Of a DNA stretch of 5,787 bases, positions 1-5,489 are shown piece by piece. Location of the stretch: NCBI GenBank assembly GCA_036743315.1, contig DAINPV010000271.1, positions 1 to 5,787 on the forward strand. Direction: 5' to 3'. Under the pieces are notes generated by a model, which saw only the letters and a list, made by a program, of their open reading frames with translations, did no database searches and was not told where the DNA came from. A program made the position numbers and the translations under genes. This DNA comes from CALBTQ01 sp036743315. Its GTDB lineage: Bacteria; Lernaellota; Lernaellaia; Lernaellales; Lernaellaceae. Each line of letters starts with the position of its first letter. Positions within the stretch are counted from its first letter, which is position 1.

Positions 1-1
1 G

Positions 2-43
2 CCCGACAACTACTTCACCACTCAGTTCCTGGAACGCTTCTAA
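2..43 (+). CDS. 3' end of a CDS, possibly a LolA-like outer membrane lipoprotein-sorting protein (partial)
   Basis: Only the last 13 codons and the TAA stop (41-43) are in the window. The tail reads PDNYFTTQFLERF. A C-terminus of the form 'FT..(Y/F)LER' is what I recall from LolA-like outer membrane lipoprotein-sorting proteins that sit beside RND/MMPL exporter and beta-barrel genes, and the next gene downstream is such a barrel. The reading frame is supported by the clean stop followed by a short spacer, a hairpin and the ribosome binding site of the next gene in the same direction. The functional call rests on 13 residues plus context, so it is tentative. Most of the gene lies outside the window and nothing can be said about its domains. 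Confidence 0.45.
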   Translation, partial: PDNYFTTQFLERF

Positions 44-56
44 AAGCACACACTCG

Positions 57-86
57 GCATGGGGGAACCCCTTGGTTCCTCCATGC
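57..86 (+). promoter_or_regulatory. Strong intercistronic hairpin upstream of the barrel gene
   Basis: Positions 57-69 pair with 74-86 in a 13-bp stem closed by a CCTT loop (70-73). All pairs are Watson-Crick except one G-U (63 with 80). No T-tract follows, so it does not look like an intrinsic terminator. It lies between the upstream stop at 43 and the GGGAG ribosome binding site at 90-94. Two in-frame ATGs (59 and 83) are in the stem, which argues against either being the barrel gene start. Likely roles, by inference, are an mRNA processing or stability element that sets relative expression of the two cistrons, or a REP-like intergenic palindrome. Confidence 0.6.
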
Positions 87-89
87 GGC

Positions 90-94
90 GGGAG
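90..94 (+). promoter_or_regulatory. Ribosome binding site that fixes the barrel gene start
   Basis: GGGAG lies six bases before the ATG at 101. The in-frame ATGs at 59 and 83 have no comparable purine-rich site, and using them would put charged residues ahead of an otherwise ordinary signal peptide. This supports the start at 101. A CTCC at 79-82, in the hairpin's 3' arm, could pair with GGAG (91-94) if the hairpin were not formed; that is only a 4-bp possibility. Confidence 0.6.
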
Positions 95-100
95 ACACCG

Positions 101-1471
101 ATGCGAATCGCGCGCCCCTTTGTTTTCTTGCTGTTGCTGATCCTGCTGTCGGCTGCGGCGGCATACGCCGAACTCGAACTCAACGGCACCGTCTCCAACC
201 AGACGCGCCTGCGCATCCTGCAAAACGACATGCTCGCGGATTACGACTGGGACTTCACAATGTTACTGTCCAAAATCGATGTCATCCTGCGAGCGCAGGA
301 CGACGAGCGCACGGCGCGATTGTTCGCCAACATCGATTTCCGGCACGATCCGACGGGCGTGTTCGAGAACGATTTCGAGTGGCGGTTGCGCGAGGTGTAC
401 GCCGGGTATTATCAGCCCTATTACAGCGTCGAAATCGGCAAACGCATTTACGCCTGGGGATTGGCCGACGAATTCAATCCGACCGACCTGCTCAACCCGG
501 AGGATTACCGCTGGTTCATATCGGTGGATAAAACAGACCGTAAGATCGGCGTGTATTCGGCCAACCTAACGCTCAGTTACGAGAACTTTAATTTGCAGGG
601 CGTGGCGATCCCCGTGTTCGAGCCGGTCCAGTTGCCCGAACAAGACAGCGATTGGCGCCCGTGGCAGTTGGTCAGCCTCGACTCACTGGTCGGCGCGTTC
701 CCTGATTACGTCGACCTGCAGGACGACACGCGCCCGGAAATGACGGTGAACAACGCAGACGTCGCCGCGAAGCTGGCCGGAACGATCGCCACGGTCGATT
801 TTCAGTTGATGTACTTCAACGGCTTCGACGATCAACCGACCTTCGACATCAACATCATTCCCGATCCCAACGTGGTGATGGAAGGCGGCAAACCGCTGAT
901 CCTGCGCGAGGAATATCAGCGCTATGCGGCCTACGGCGGCAGCTTCGCCTTCACCGTCGACAAGTTCAGTCTGCGCGGCGAAGGCGCTTATTACACGCCG
1001 CGCTACTACATGTACGAATTCGACGATTCGCTGATGCAGGTGGGCAACCTGTTCGCCGCGTTCGACCTGATGACCGGACTGGCCGATCACACCTGGCGCG
1101 TGCGCAAGCCCAGTTGGTCGGCGGTCGGCGGCATCGATTACCGCAGCGGCGCGGAGTTGTACGTCAACATGCAGTACGTGCACACGCAGATTCTCGATTA
1201 CGAGGAGGACCTGCTGTACGAGGAAAACGAGGGCATGGTCACCCTCAAGGTGCAAAGCCTGCTGCTGGATGAGGAACTGGATTTGAGCTTCCAGGGCGCG
1301 GCCAACGTGTGGCACGGCGACTGGTACATCAAGCCCTACGTGCGCTACAAACTCACGGTGGATCTGGCCGCGGAATTGGGCATCCAATTGTACGGCGGCG
1401 ACGAGAAGACCACCTTCGGCGACATGGATGACAACGATTTCGCGTATACGCTGGTTGAGTACGCCTTTTGA
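101..1471 (+). CDS. Outer membrane beta-barrel protein (DUF1302-like/porin-like)
   Basis: This encodes 456 residues from the ATG at 101. Residues 1-23 form a Sec signal peptide: two arginines, a leucine-rich core and an AYA cleavage site before ELELNG. The mature protein alternates short polar/aromatic stretches typical of transmembrane beta-strands and ends in phenylalanine (EYAF), the usual C-terminal signature for BAM-dependent outer-membrane insertion. Residues about 98-180 carry the most recognisable block: a 'REVYAGYY' strand, 'IGKRIYAWGLADEFNPTDLL' (112-131), then 'NPEDYR', 'DRKIGV' and 'IPVFEPVQLP'. This matches my memory of DUF1302-type outer membrane proteins encoded near MMPL/RND exporters and LolA-like genes. 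It probably sits in the outer membrane as a channel or exporter-associated barrel; cargo is unknown. It is likely cotranscribed with the gene ending at 43 (57-bp gap) and is followed by a terminator at 1498. Aspartate and glutamate are abundant between strands. The family call is fairly firm, the function is not. Confidence 0.85.
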   Translation: MRIARPFVFLLLLILLSAAAAYAELELNGTVSNQTRLRILQNDMLADYDWDFTMLLSKIDVILRAQDDERTARLFANIDFRHDPTGVFENDFEWRLREVYAGYYQPYYSVEIGKRIYAWGLADEFNPTDLLNPEDYRWFISVDKTDRKIGVYSANLTLSYENFNLQGVAIPVFEPVQLPEQDSDWRPWQLVSLDSLVGAFPDYVDLQDDTRPEMTVNNADVAAKLAGTIATVDFQLMYFNGFDDQPTFDINIIPDPNVVMEGGKPLILREEYQRYAAYGGSFAFTVDKFSLRGEGAYYTPRYYMYEFDDSLMQVGNLFAAFDLMTGLADHTWRVRKPSWSAVGGIDYRSGAELYVNMQYVHTQILDYEEDLLYEENEGMVTLKVQSLLLDEELDLSFQGAANVWHGDWYIKPYVRYKLTVDLAAELGIQLYGGDEKTTFGDMDDNDFAYTLVEYAF

Positions 1472-1497
1472 TTTCACCAAAGTCGATTGATCCGCAC

Positions 1498-1527
1498 GGG
1501 CCGCCTGTCGCGCGGCCCAATGTTTTT
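1498..1527 (+). terminator. Rho-independent terminator of the barrel gene
   Basis: GGGCCGC (1498-1504) pairs perfectly with GCGGCCC (1512-1518) around a 7-base loop. AATG and five Ts (1523-1527) follow. It begins 26 bases after the barrel stop codon. The T-run directly abuts the A-rich tract that serves the opposing terminator. Confidence 0.8.
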
Positions 1528-1558
1528 AAAAAGAAAACGGGCGACCGAAGCCGCCCGT
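1528..1558 (-). terminator. Rho-independent terminator of the Bor-like lipoprotein gene
   Basis: Read on the minus strand, a 9-bp stem (1558-1550 with 1545-1537) closes on a UUCG tetraloop flanked by C and G, an exceptionally stable loop class. The U-tract UUUCUUUUU (1536-1528) follows. The 1551/1544 pair is G-U on the minus-strand RNA and would be a C-A mismatch on the plus strand, so the structure favours minus transcripts. It lies 23 bases downstream of the stop at 1582. Confidence 0.85.
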
Positions 1559-1581
1559 AATCGTTTTCGTTTGAACCGAAA

Positions 1582-2028
1582 TTATTCGGCCAGATAGCTC
1601 TGCGCATTGGCCGCCGCAGTCTGCGCCTCGGCCACTTTTTCCGGAGCCACGTCTTCCACGAAATACAGGAAGTCCGGATCGCTGACGATCTGGGCCACCT
1701 GGTCGGCGCTGAGCTCGATTTCCGCCCGGCCGCCGCCCGCGCACTCGATTTCAACGCTGGTCGGATAGTAAATCAGGCCGACGAACGCGCCGATCAGGCC
1801 GTTGACGAAGCTGATTTCCTCGTGAATGGTCGCGTTGCCGGAGGGGCAAAGCTTCTTCACGTTGACGTTCTCGTCGCCGATGATGCCGAACAGCCAGTGG
1901 CTATGCCATTTCTCGTACACCATTTTGCCGCCGTCGCCGCCCTTGCCCACGGTGAAGGTGTGCTTGAAGCAGCCCGTCACCACAAACAGCATCGCCAGGG
2001 CCAGAACCAGAATCATCACTTTTTTCAT
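1582..2028 (-). CDS. Bor-like outer membrane lipoprotein with C-terminal extension
   Basis: This encodes 148 residues. Residues 1-20 form a lipoprotein signal: MKK, a hydrophobic core and a VVTGC lipobox with Cys20 as the lipidation site. Residues about 22-96 align by eye with phage lambda Bor (Lambda_Bor family, related to Iss of serum-resistant E. coli): 'FTV' near the start, 'W(H)SHWLFGI' matching Bor's 'HHFFVSGI', 'VKKLC' matching 'AAKIC', 'FVNGLIG' matching 'FVNGLLG', 'IYYPTSVEIEC' matching 'IYTPLEARVYC'. Cys61 and Cys96 coincide with Bor's two conserved cysteines and could form a disulfide. Lambda Bor ends about there (about 97 residues). This protein adds about 50 residues: a glycine-rich joint (98-100), an acidic segment and an Ala/Glu/Gln-rich, probably helical tail (128-148). 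The ATG at 2028 has AAGGAAAGGG (2046-2037) eight bases upstream. It lies 65 bp after the acyl-CoA dehydrogenase. Role in this host is unknown; no phage genes are seen nearby. Confidence 0.88.
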   Translation of the reverse strand: MKKVMILVLALAMLFVVTGCFKHTFTVGKGGDGGKMVYEKWHSHWLFGIIGDENVNVKKLCPSGNATIHEEISFVNGLIGAFVGLIYYPTSVEIECAGGGRAEIELSADQVAQIVSDPDFLYFVEDVAPEKVAEAQTAAANAQSYLAE

Positions 2029-2068
2029 GCTTAGTACCCTTTCCTTGTTAAATCACGTGTCGCACAAA

Positions 2069-2085
2069 GCCCGATTCCATCGGGC
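2069..2085 (-). terminator. Weak terminator-like hairpin after the acyl-CoA dehydrogenase gene
   Basis: GCCCGAT (2069-2075) pairs perfectly with ATCGGGC (2079-2085) across a 3-base loop, nine bases past the stop codon at 2094. On the minus strand only TTTGTG follows, so termination is probably inefficient. Readthrough into the Bor-like gene is plausible. I see no convincing separate promoter in the 65-bp gap. Confidence 0.4.
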
Positions 2086-2093
2086 GAATATAT

Positions 2094-3260
2094 CTACTTA
2101 TAAATCGGGTCGAGTCCCAACTGCCGGGCGATGACCAACTTCTGGATCTCGGAGGTGCCCTCGCCGATTTCCAACAAACGCTGGTCGCGGTAGAACCGCT
2201 CGACCGCATACTCCTTCATCAAACCGTAGCCCCCGTGGATCTGCACCGCGTCGTAAACGACATCACGCGCCACGGCCGAGCAATAGTACTTGGCCATCGC
2301 CGCCAGCTTGGTGAACGGTTGGCCATTTTCGCGCAACCATGCCGCTTTGTACAGCAATAAACGTGCGGCTTCGATTTTGGTCGCCGCTTCGGCCAACTTG
2401 AACGAATTCGCCTGAAAATTGCCGATCGGCCGGCCGAATTGCTCGCGTTCCTTGCTGTACTTGAGCGCCGCCTCGAAGGCGCCCTGGGCGCAACCGAGGC
2501 CCATCGCGCCGATGGAAAGTCGGCCGTTGTCGAGGGTCATCATCATTTGTTTGAAACCCTCGCCGCGCGACCCGAGCAGGTTCTCGTAGGGCACACGGCA
2601 ATCCTCGAAATACAACTCGCCGGTGTTCGAGGCGCGCCACATCATTTTCTTTTTCATCGGTACGGCTTTGAAGCCGGGCGTTCCGTTGGGCACGAGGATG
2701 CAGCTGACTTCCTGCTTGCCGTCACCGCGCTTGCCGGTCATCGCCTGCACGATGCACACGCCGCTGATTTCCGAAGCGCTGTTGGTGATGAAAATCTTCG
2801 ACCCATTGATCACCCACTGGTCGCCGTCGAGCACGGCGTTGGTTTTGCTGGCCTGGGAATCCGAACCCGCGTTGGGTTCGGTCAGACCGAAGCTGGCCAG
2901 CATTTCGCCGGTCGCCAGTCGGGGCAGCCACTCGCGCTTTTGCTCCTCGTTGCCGAAGTACATGATCGGCCCGATGCCCAGCGAAGCGCCGGCCGCGATC
3001 GTCGCCGCATGGCTGCCGTCGACGCGGGCAACTTCCTCGACGGCAATCACGTAAGCCAAATATCCCAGATTCGACCCGCCGTATTCTTCGGGCACGGTGG
3101 CGCCCAGTAGCCCCATGTCGCCCATCTTCCGGGTCATCTCGATGGAAAACTCTTCGTTTTCGTCTAGTTCCTCCGCCCGCGGGGCGATTTCGCTCTCCGC
3201 GAAATTGCGTACCTGCTCGCGTAGAATGCGATGCTCCGCCGGTAACTCAAAATTCAGCAT
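2094..3260 (-). CDS. Acyl-CoA dehydrogenase
   Basis: This is an FAD enzyme that makes the alpha,beta double bond in acyl-CoA thioesters and passes electrons to electron-transfer flavoprotein. It encodes 388 residues, the normal length, from the ATG at 3260; a TTG 12 bases further upstream is in frame but overlaps the ribosome binding site. The three-part fold is visible: N-terminal helices (1-115), a middle beta domain (about 120-225) and C-terminal helices (about 230-388). Both family signatures are intact: 'GLTEPNAGSDSQA' (125-137) and 'QIHGGYGLMKEYAVERFYRD' (340-359). The catalytic base is Glu367 in 'IGEGTSEIQ'. The alternative glutamate position used by isovaleryl- and long-chain dehydrogenases ('LD.ER' context) reads LDNGR here (243-247), so that subgroup is unlikely. 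A short/medium or branched-chain substrate is the best guess; chain length cannot be set from sequence. It follows the flavoprotein gene in the same orientation, 112 bp away. Confidence 0.95.
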   Translation of the reverse strand: MLNFELPAEHRILREQVRNFAESEIAPRAEELDENEEFSIEMTRKMGDMGLLGATVPEEYGGSNLGYLAYVIAVEEVARVDGSHAATIAAGASLGIGPIMYFGNEEQKREWLPRLATGEMLASFGLTEPNAGSDSQASKTNAVLDGDQWVINGSKIFITNSASEISGVCIVQAMTGKRGDGKQEVSCILVPNGTPGFKAVPMKKKMMWRASNTGELYFEDCRVPYENLLGSRGEGFKQMMMTLDNGRLSIGAMGLGCAQGAFEAALKYSKEREQFGRPIGNFQANSFKLAEAATKIEAARLLLYKAAWLRENGQPFTKLAAMAKYYCSAVARDVVYDAVQIHGGYGLMKEYAVERFYRDQRLLEIGEGTSEIQKLVIARQLGLDPIYK

Positions 3261-3266
3261 AGCAAT

Positions 3267-3270
3267 CTCC
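3267..3270 (-). promoter_or_regulatory. Ribosome binding site that decides the acyl-CoA dehydrogenase start
   Basis: GGAG on the minus strand lies six bases before the ATG at 3260. The possible upstream TTG start (3272-3270) shares its last base with this site and has no good site of its own, so the ATG is preferred. Confidence 0.6.
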
Positions 3271-3312
3271 AATCCGTCGATTTTTGGTCACTTGAGGTTG
3301 GTGGTGGCGCAA

Positions 3313-3341
3313 ATTGTATTTCGCTTCCCAGCGCCAGACAA
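3313..3341 (-). promoter_or_regulatory. Candidate sigma70-type promoter for the acyl-CoA dehydrogenase gene
   Basis: On the minus strand, TTGTCT (3341-3336; 4 of 6 matches to TTGACA) is followed after exactly 17 bases by TACAAT (3318-3313; 5 of 6 to TATAAT). This is about 50 bases upstream of the start codon, in the 112-bp gap after the flavoprotein gene. Spacing and position are good, but the region could also simply be transcribed from upstream. No terminator is visible after the flavoprotein stop. Confidence 0.45.
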
Positions 3342-3372
3342 GGGGCTCGGAGAGTTTCTTCATCGGGAACGA

Positions 3373-4323
3373 TCATCGCGGGTCCATGGCCAATACGCGC
3401 TCGCACACGCGCGGGTATTCCTCGACAAAACGCCGTACCAGCTCCAGCACCGGCGGACGATCGTGCACGAGGCCGGCCACCTGCCCGCATTGCATCGAAC
3501 CCCAGGCGACATCGTCGTCCAACGTCGCCGCGCGCGCTCGTCCCGAACCGATGAACGCCAGGATTTCCGCGGGCGACTTGCCGGCACGCTCCATTTCACC
3601 AATGGCCGCGGTCAGCTCGTTGGCGATGCCGCGCACCGCGCCGAACGCGCGTCCGGTGACCTCGGTGCCGGTTTCATCGATGGCCAGCAGGCGTTCGATA
3701 TAGGCCGACGAGCCGGTCGCCTCGGCGCTGGCGATAAAACGAGTGCCAACCTGGATAGCGTCCGCGCCCAGGGCGAAAGCGGCAACCATCGCGCGGGCGT
3801 CGGCGATGCCGCCGGCGGCAATGACCGGAATGTTCACCGCATCGGCGACCGCGGGCCACAGGACCATGCTGGCCACTTCGTCGGGCGACAGGTGCCCGCC
3901 GCCCTCGCAGCCTTCGGCGACCACCGCGTCCACGCCGGCCGCCGCGCATTTGACGGCCAGTTTGGTCGAAGGAACGACATGCACGACGATGCAGCCGTGC
4001 TCGTGCAGATAATCAGTAAATTTTTTCGGGCTGCCCGCACTGGTGAAAAAGATGCGCACCCCTTTGTCCACCGCCGTTTCGATCAGCGGCTGGGCGTGCG
4101 AATACAGCAGCGGGATGTTCACGCCGAACACGCCGTCGGTAGCGGCGTGCACCCGGTCGATGGCCTCGGCCAATTGCGCAGGCGTGTGACTGCCGCCGGC
4201 CAGCAGACCCAAACAGCCGGCGTCGGCAATCGCCGCGCACAAAGCGGCGTCGGACCACCAAACCATCCCCGCGCCGATGATCGGATAGCGAATACCCAAG
4301 AGTTCGCAAATACGGTTTTTCAT
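3373..4323 (-). CDS. Nitronate monooxygenase / FabK-type enoyl-ACP reductase family flavoprotein
   Basis: This is an FMN-dependent TIM-barrel enzyme of the 2-nitropropane dioxygenase/FabK family, 316 residues, the usual length. Landmarks in order: 'KNRICELLGIRYPII' at the N-terminus; 'GCLGLLAGG' (36-44); 'FGVNIPLL' (66-73); 'FFTSAGSP' (92-99); 'HVVPSTKLA' (115-123); 'GVDAVVAEGCEGGGH' (130-144), with His144 at the family's conserved active-site histidine; FMN-phosphate segments 'PVIAAGGIADARAM' (166-179) and 'GADAIQVGTRF' (186-196); and the C-terminal 'GSMQCGQVAGL' (275-285). Members either oxidise alkyl nitronates or reduce enoyl-ACP. Sequence alone does not separate these well, although the beginning and end read closer to FabK. 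The common 'PIIQGGM' reads 'PIIGAGM' here (14-20), altering a glycine/glutamine loop near the flavin. The ATG at 4323 has AAAGGA (4339-4334) ten bases upstream, a slightly long spacing. It is first in the minus-strand block and divergent from the deacetylase gene. Confidence 0.9.
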   Translation of the reverse strand: MKNRICELLGIRYPIIGAGMVWWSDAALCAAIADAGCLGLLAGGSHTPAQLAEAIDRVHAATDGVFGVNIPLLYSHAQPLIETAVDKGVRIFFTSAGSPKKFTDYLHEHGCIVVHVVPSTKLAVKCAAAGVDAVVAEGCEGGGHLSPDEVASMVLWPAVADAVNIPVIAAGGIADARAMVAAFALGADAIQVGTRFIASAEATGSSAYIERLLAIDETGTEVTGRAFGAVRGIANELTAAIGEMERAGKSPAEILAFIGSGRARAATLDDDVAWGSMQCGQVAGLVHDRPPVLELVRRFVEEYPRVCERVLAMDPR

Positions 4324-4495
4324 CGCCAGGTCGTCCTTTATTGAAGCTTGGTTCCCTTTAATAGCAGAGATCGCCCTCGGATAGCGAGCGGCCCGGCGGA
4401 AAAAGGGGTTGCTTTACAAGCGCGTCAATCCAGTTTAAACAGGCAAAACATTGTGAAGAGTGACTCGACCCTGTCTCGACTAAGGAGTCAACCGG
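4324..4495. promoter_or_regulatory. Divergent intergenic region with weak promoter candidates
   Basis: These 172 bases separate the divergent flavoprotein and deacetylase genes, so at least one promoter should be here. For the minus direction, TGCTATTAA (4366-4358) resembles an extended -10 element, with no good -35. For the plus direction, TTTACA (4413-4418; 5 of 6 to TTGACA) has only a poor -10 (TAAACA, 4436-4441) at 17-base spacing. A CTCGAC repeat occurs at 4464-4469 and 4475-4480. Just after it, GACT (4478-4481) can pair with AGTC (4486-4489), leaving AAGG of the ribosome binding site in the loop. All of this is weak; no operator or riboswitch is recognisable. Confidence 0.3.
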
Positions 4496-5410
4496 ATGAA
4501 TCGACGCGATTTTCTCAAGGCTTCCCTGGGCGCTGCGGGCCTGACGGCGCTGCCGCTGCAACTGACCGGGTGCGCCGGCACGCAAATCGTCCGCGAAGGA
4601 TCGGCGCCGATCGACCGCTTGCTGGAGGAAGGCGCCAAGGTTATGTGGGTCGCCCCGCATCCCGACGACGAATCGATGGTCGGCCCATTGCTGGTCAAAG
4701 CGGGCGTCAAGCTGGGCAATCCACTGTTGATGCATGTGCTGACGCACGGCGACGGCGGCGAGTGCTGCCTGCCCGAGGGATGCCATCCCGATCTGGCCAC
4801 GGTGCGCGGCGAGGAAATGAAGAAAGTGGCCGCGTTGTATCAGGCCGAATTGGTGCACGACACTTACTGGAACGCGCCGCTGCCGGTGGACAAATTTCCG
4901 CCGCGGCACGAGATCGCGCGTAAGTGGGTCGCGGAAAGCGGCGATCCGACAATCAAGATCGCGCAGCAGATCCGCCTCTTCCAACCCGACATCCTGCTGA
5001 CCTTTTCACCGGTGCACGGGTTCACCGGGCATCCCGAGCATCAGATCACCTCGCGCTTCGCCACCGCCGCCGTGCGGATGGCCGCCGATGCCAAGGCGAA
5101 GCTCGACAAAGAACCGCATCGCGTGGGGAACACCTACTTCGGGCTGAATTACTATTGGATCACGCGGCTGATCGGTTCGTACGACAGCATCGGCGGGTAT
5201 ACCGAGCGCTTCGACCTTCGCCAGAAATGCCGCAACGACATGACGCTGGCCGACCTGGCGGCGGAATTCACGCGACCGCACCGCACCCAGGATGCGGATA
5301 TGAGCAGCGTGCGCAAACTCTACAAAATGCTGCAATACCTTTATCTGTACCAAACCGATCCCTGGTCCGAAATCTGGGATCCCTTCGAACCGGATAAAGC
5401 CGAATCCTAA
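4496..5410 (+). CDS. PIG-L family deacetylase, Tat-exported lipoprotein
   Basis: This is a zinc-dependent N-deacetylase of the PIG-L/LmbE superfamily (MshB, BshB, GlcNAc-PI deacetylase relatives), 304 residues. It starts at ATG 4496 with AAGGAG (4482-4487) eight bases upstream. Residues 1-26 combine a twin-arginine motif (NRRDFLK, 2-8), a mild hydrophobic core and a lipobox LTGC with Cys26, so the folded enzyme is probably exported by Tat and lipid-anchored. The catalytic domain opens with 'VAPHPDDES' (52-60) and has 'GHPEH' (178-182). By comparison with MshB, His55, Asp58 and His182 should bind zinc, Asp57 should be the general base and His179 the second active-site histidine; all are present. 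Residues 90-96 hold three cysteines (C90, C91, C96) just after the 'THGDGG' strand, where relatives usually have a short loop; they might form a disulfide. The substrate is unknown: an N-acetylated sugar in the envelope is the natural inference. It is probably a single-gene unit, ending at the 5424 terminator. Confidence 0.9.
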   Translation: MNRRDFLKASLGAAGLTALPLQLTGCAGTQIVREGSAPIDRLLEEGAKVMWVAPHPDDESMVGPLLVKAGVKLGNPLLMHVLTHGDGGECCLPEGCHPDLATVRGEEMKKVAALYQAELVHDTYWNAPLPVDKFPPRHEIARKWVAESGDPTIKIAQQIRLFQPDILLTFSPVHGFTGHPEHQITSRFATAAVRMAADAKAKLDKEPHRVGNTYFGLNYYWITRLIGSYDSIGGYTERFDLRQKCRNDMTLADLAAEFTRPHRTQDADMSSVRKLYKMLQYLYLYQTDPWSEIWDPFEPDKAES

Positions 5411-5423
5411 GCAAAACGTTTTC

Positions 5424-5489
5424 GGGAACCGCTTGCCGAGTCCGCTACTATCCAGCTCCACATCATCCGGCGGGTGGTTCCCTTTTTTT
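5424..5489 (+). terminator. Long-stem, large-loop rho-independent terminator of the deacetylase gene
   Basis: Positions 5424-5438 pair with 5468-5482 in an uninterrupted 15-bp stem including three G-U pairs (5431/5475, 5433/5473, 5434/5472), with a 29-base loop. Seven Ts (5483-5489) follow directly. The G-U pairs would become C-A mismatches on the opposite strand, so it works best for plus-strand transcripts. The loop is unusually large. The T-tract overlaps the stop codon of the convergent gene (5488-5490). Confidence 0.75.

Noticed and set aside
59..100. Earlier in-frame ATG starts (59 and 83) for the barrel gene
   Set aside because: Both ATGs lie in the stem of a strong hairpin and lack ribosome binding sites; the start at 101 has GGGAG at six bases and gives a normal signal peptide.
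683..1480. A 265-codon minus-strand open frame opposite the barrel gene
   Set aside because: It lies wholly within the opposite strand of the barrel CDS and has a His/Val/Gln-rich composition with no recognisable motif.
2439..3110. A 223-codon plus-strand open frame opposite the acyl-CoA dehydrogenase
   Set aside because: It overlaps a CDS with both family signatures and the catalytic glutamate intact, and has no motif or start context of its own.
3097..4344. A 415-codon plus-strand open frame opposite the flavoprotein and part of the dehydrogenase gene
   Set aside because: It is antisense to two well-recognised conserved genes, is rich in Arg, His, Gly and Ala without any family pattern, and is typical of the open complementary frames of GC-rich genes.
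4433..4440. GTTTAAAC palindrome in the divergent spacer
   Set aside because: Eight bases of perfect palindrome can occur by chance and nothing around it forms a recognised operator.
4358..4984. A 208-codon minus-strand open frame across the divergent spacer and the start of the deacetylase gene
   Set aside because: It is antisense to the signal peptide and metal motif of the deacetylase, which has a good ribosome binding site; no family resemblance.
5413..5422. AAAACGTTTT palindrome just after the deacetylase stop codon
   Set aside because: It is a short AT-rich self-complementary sequence with no spacer, repeat or adjoining motif, so it is insufficient to call an operator or terminator.
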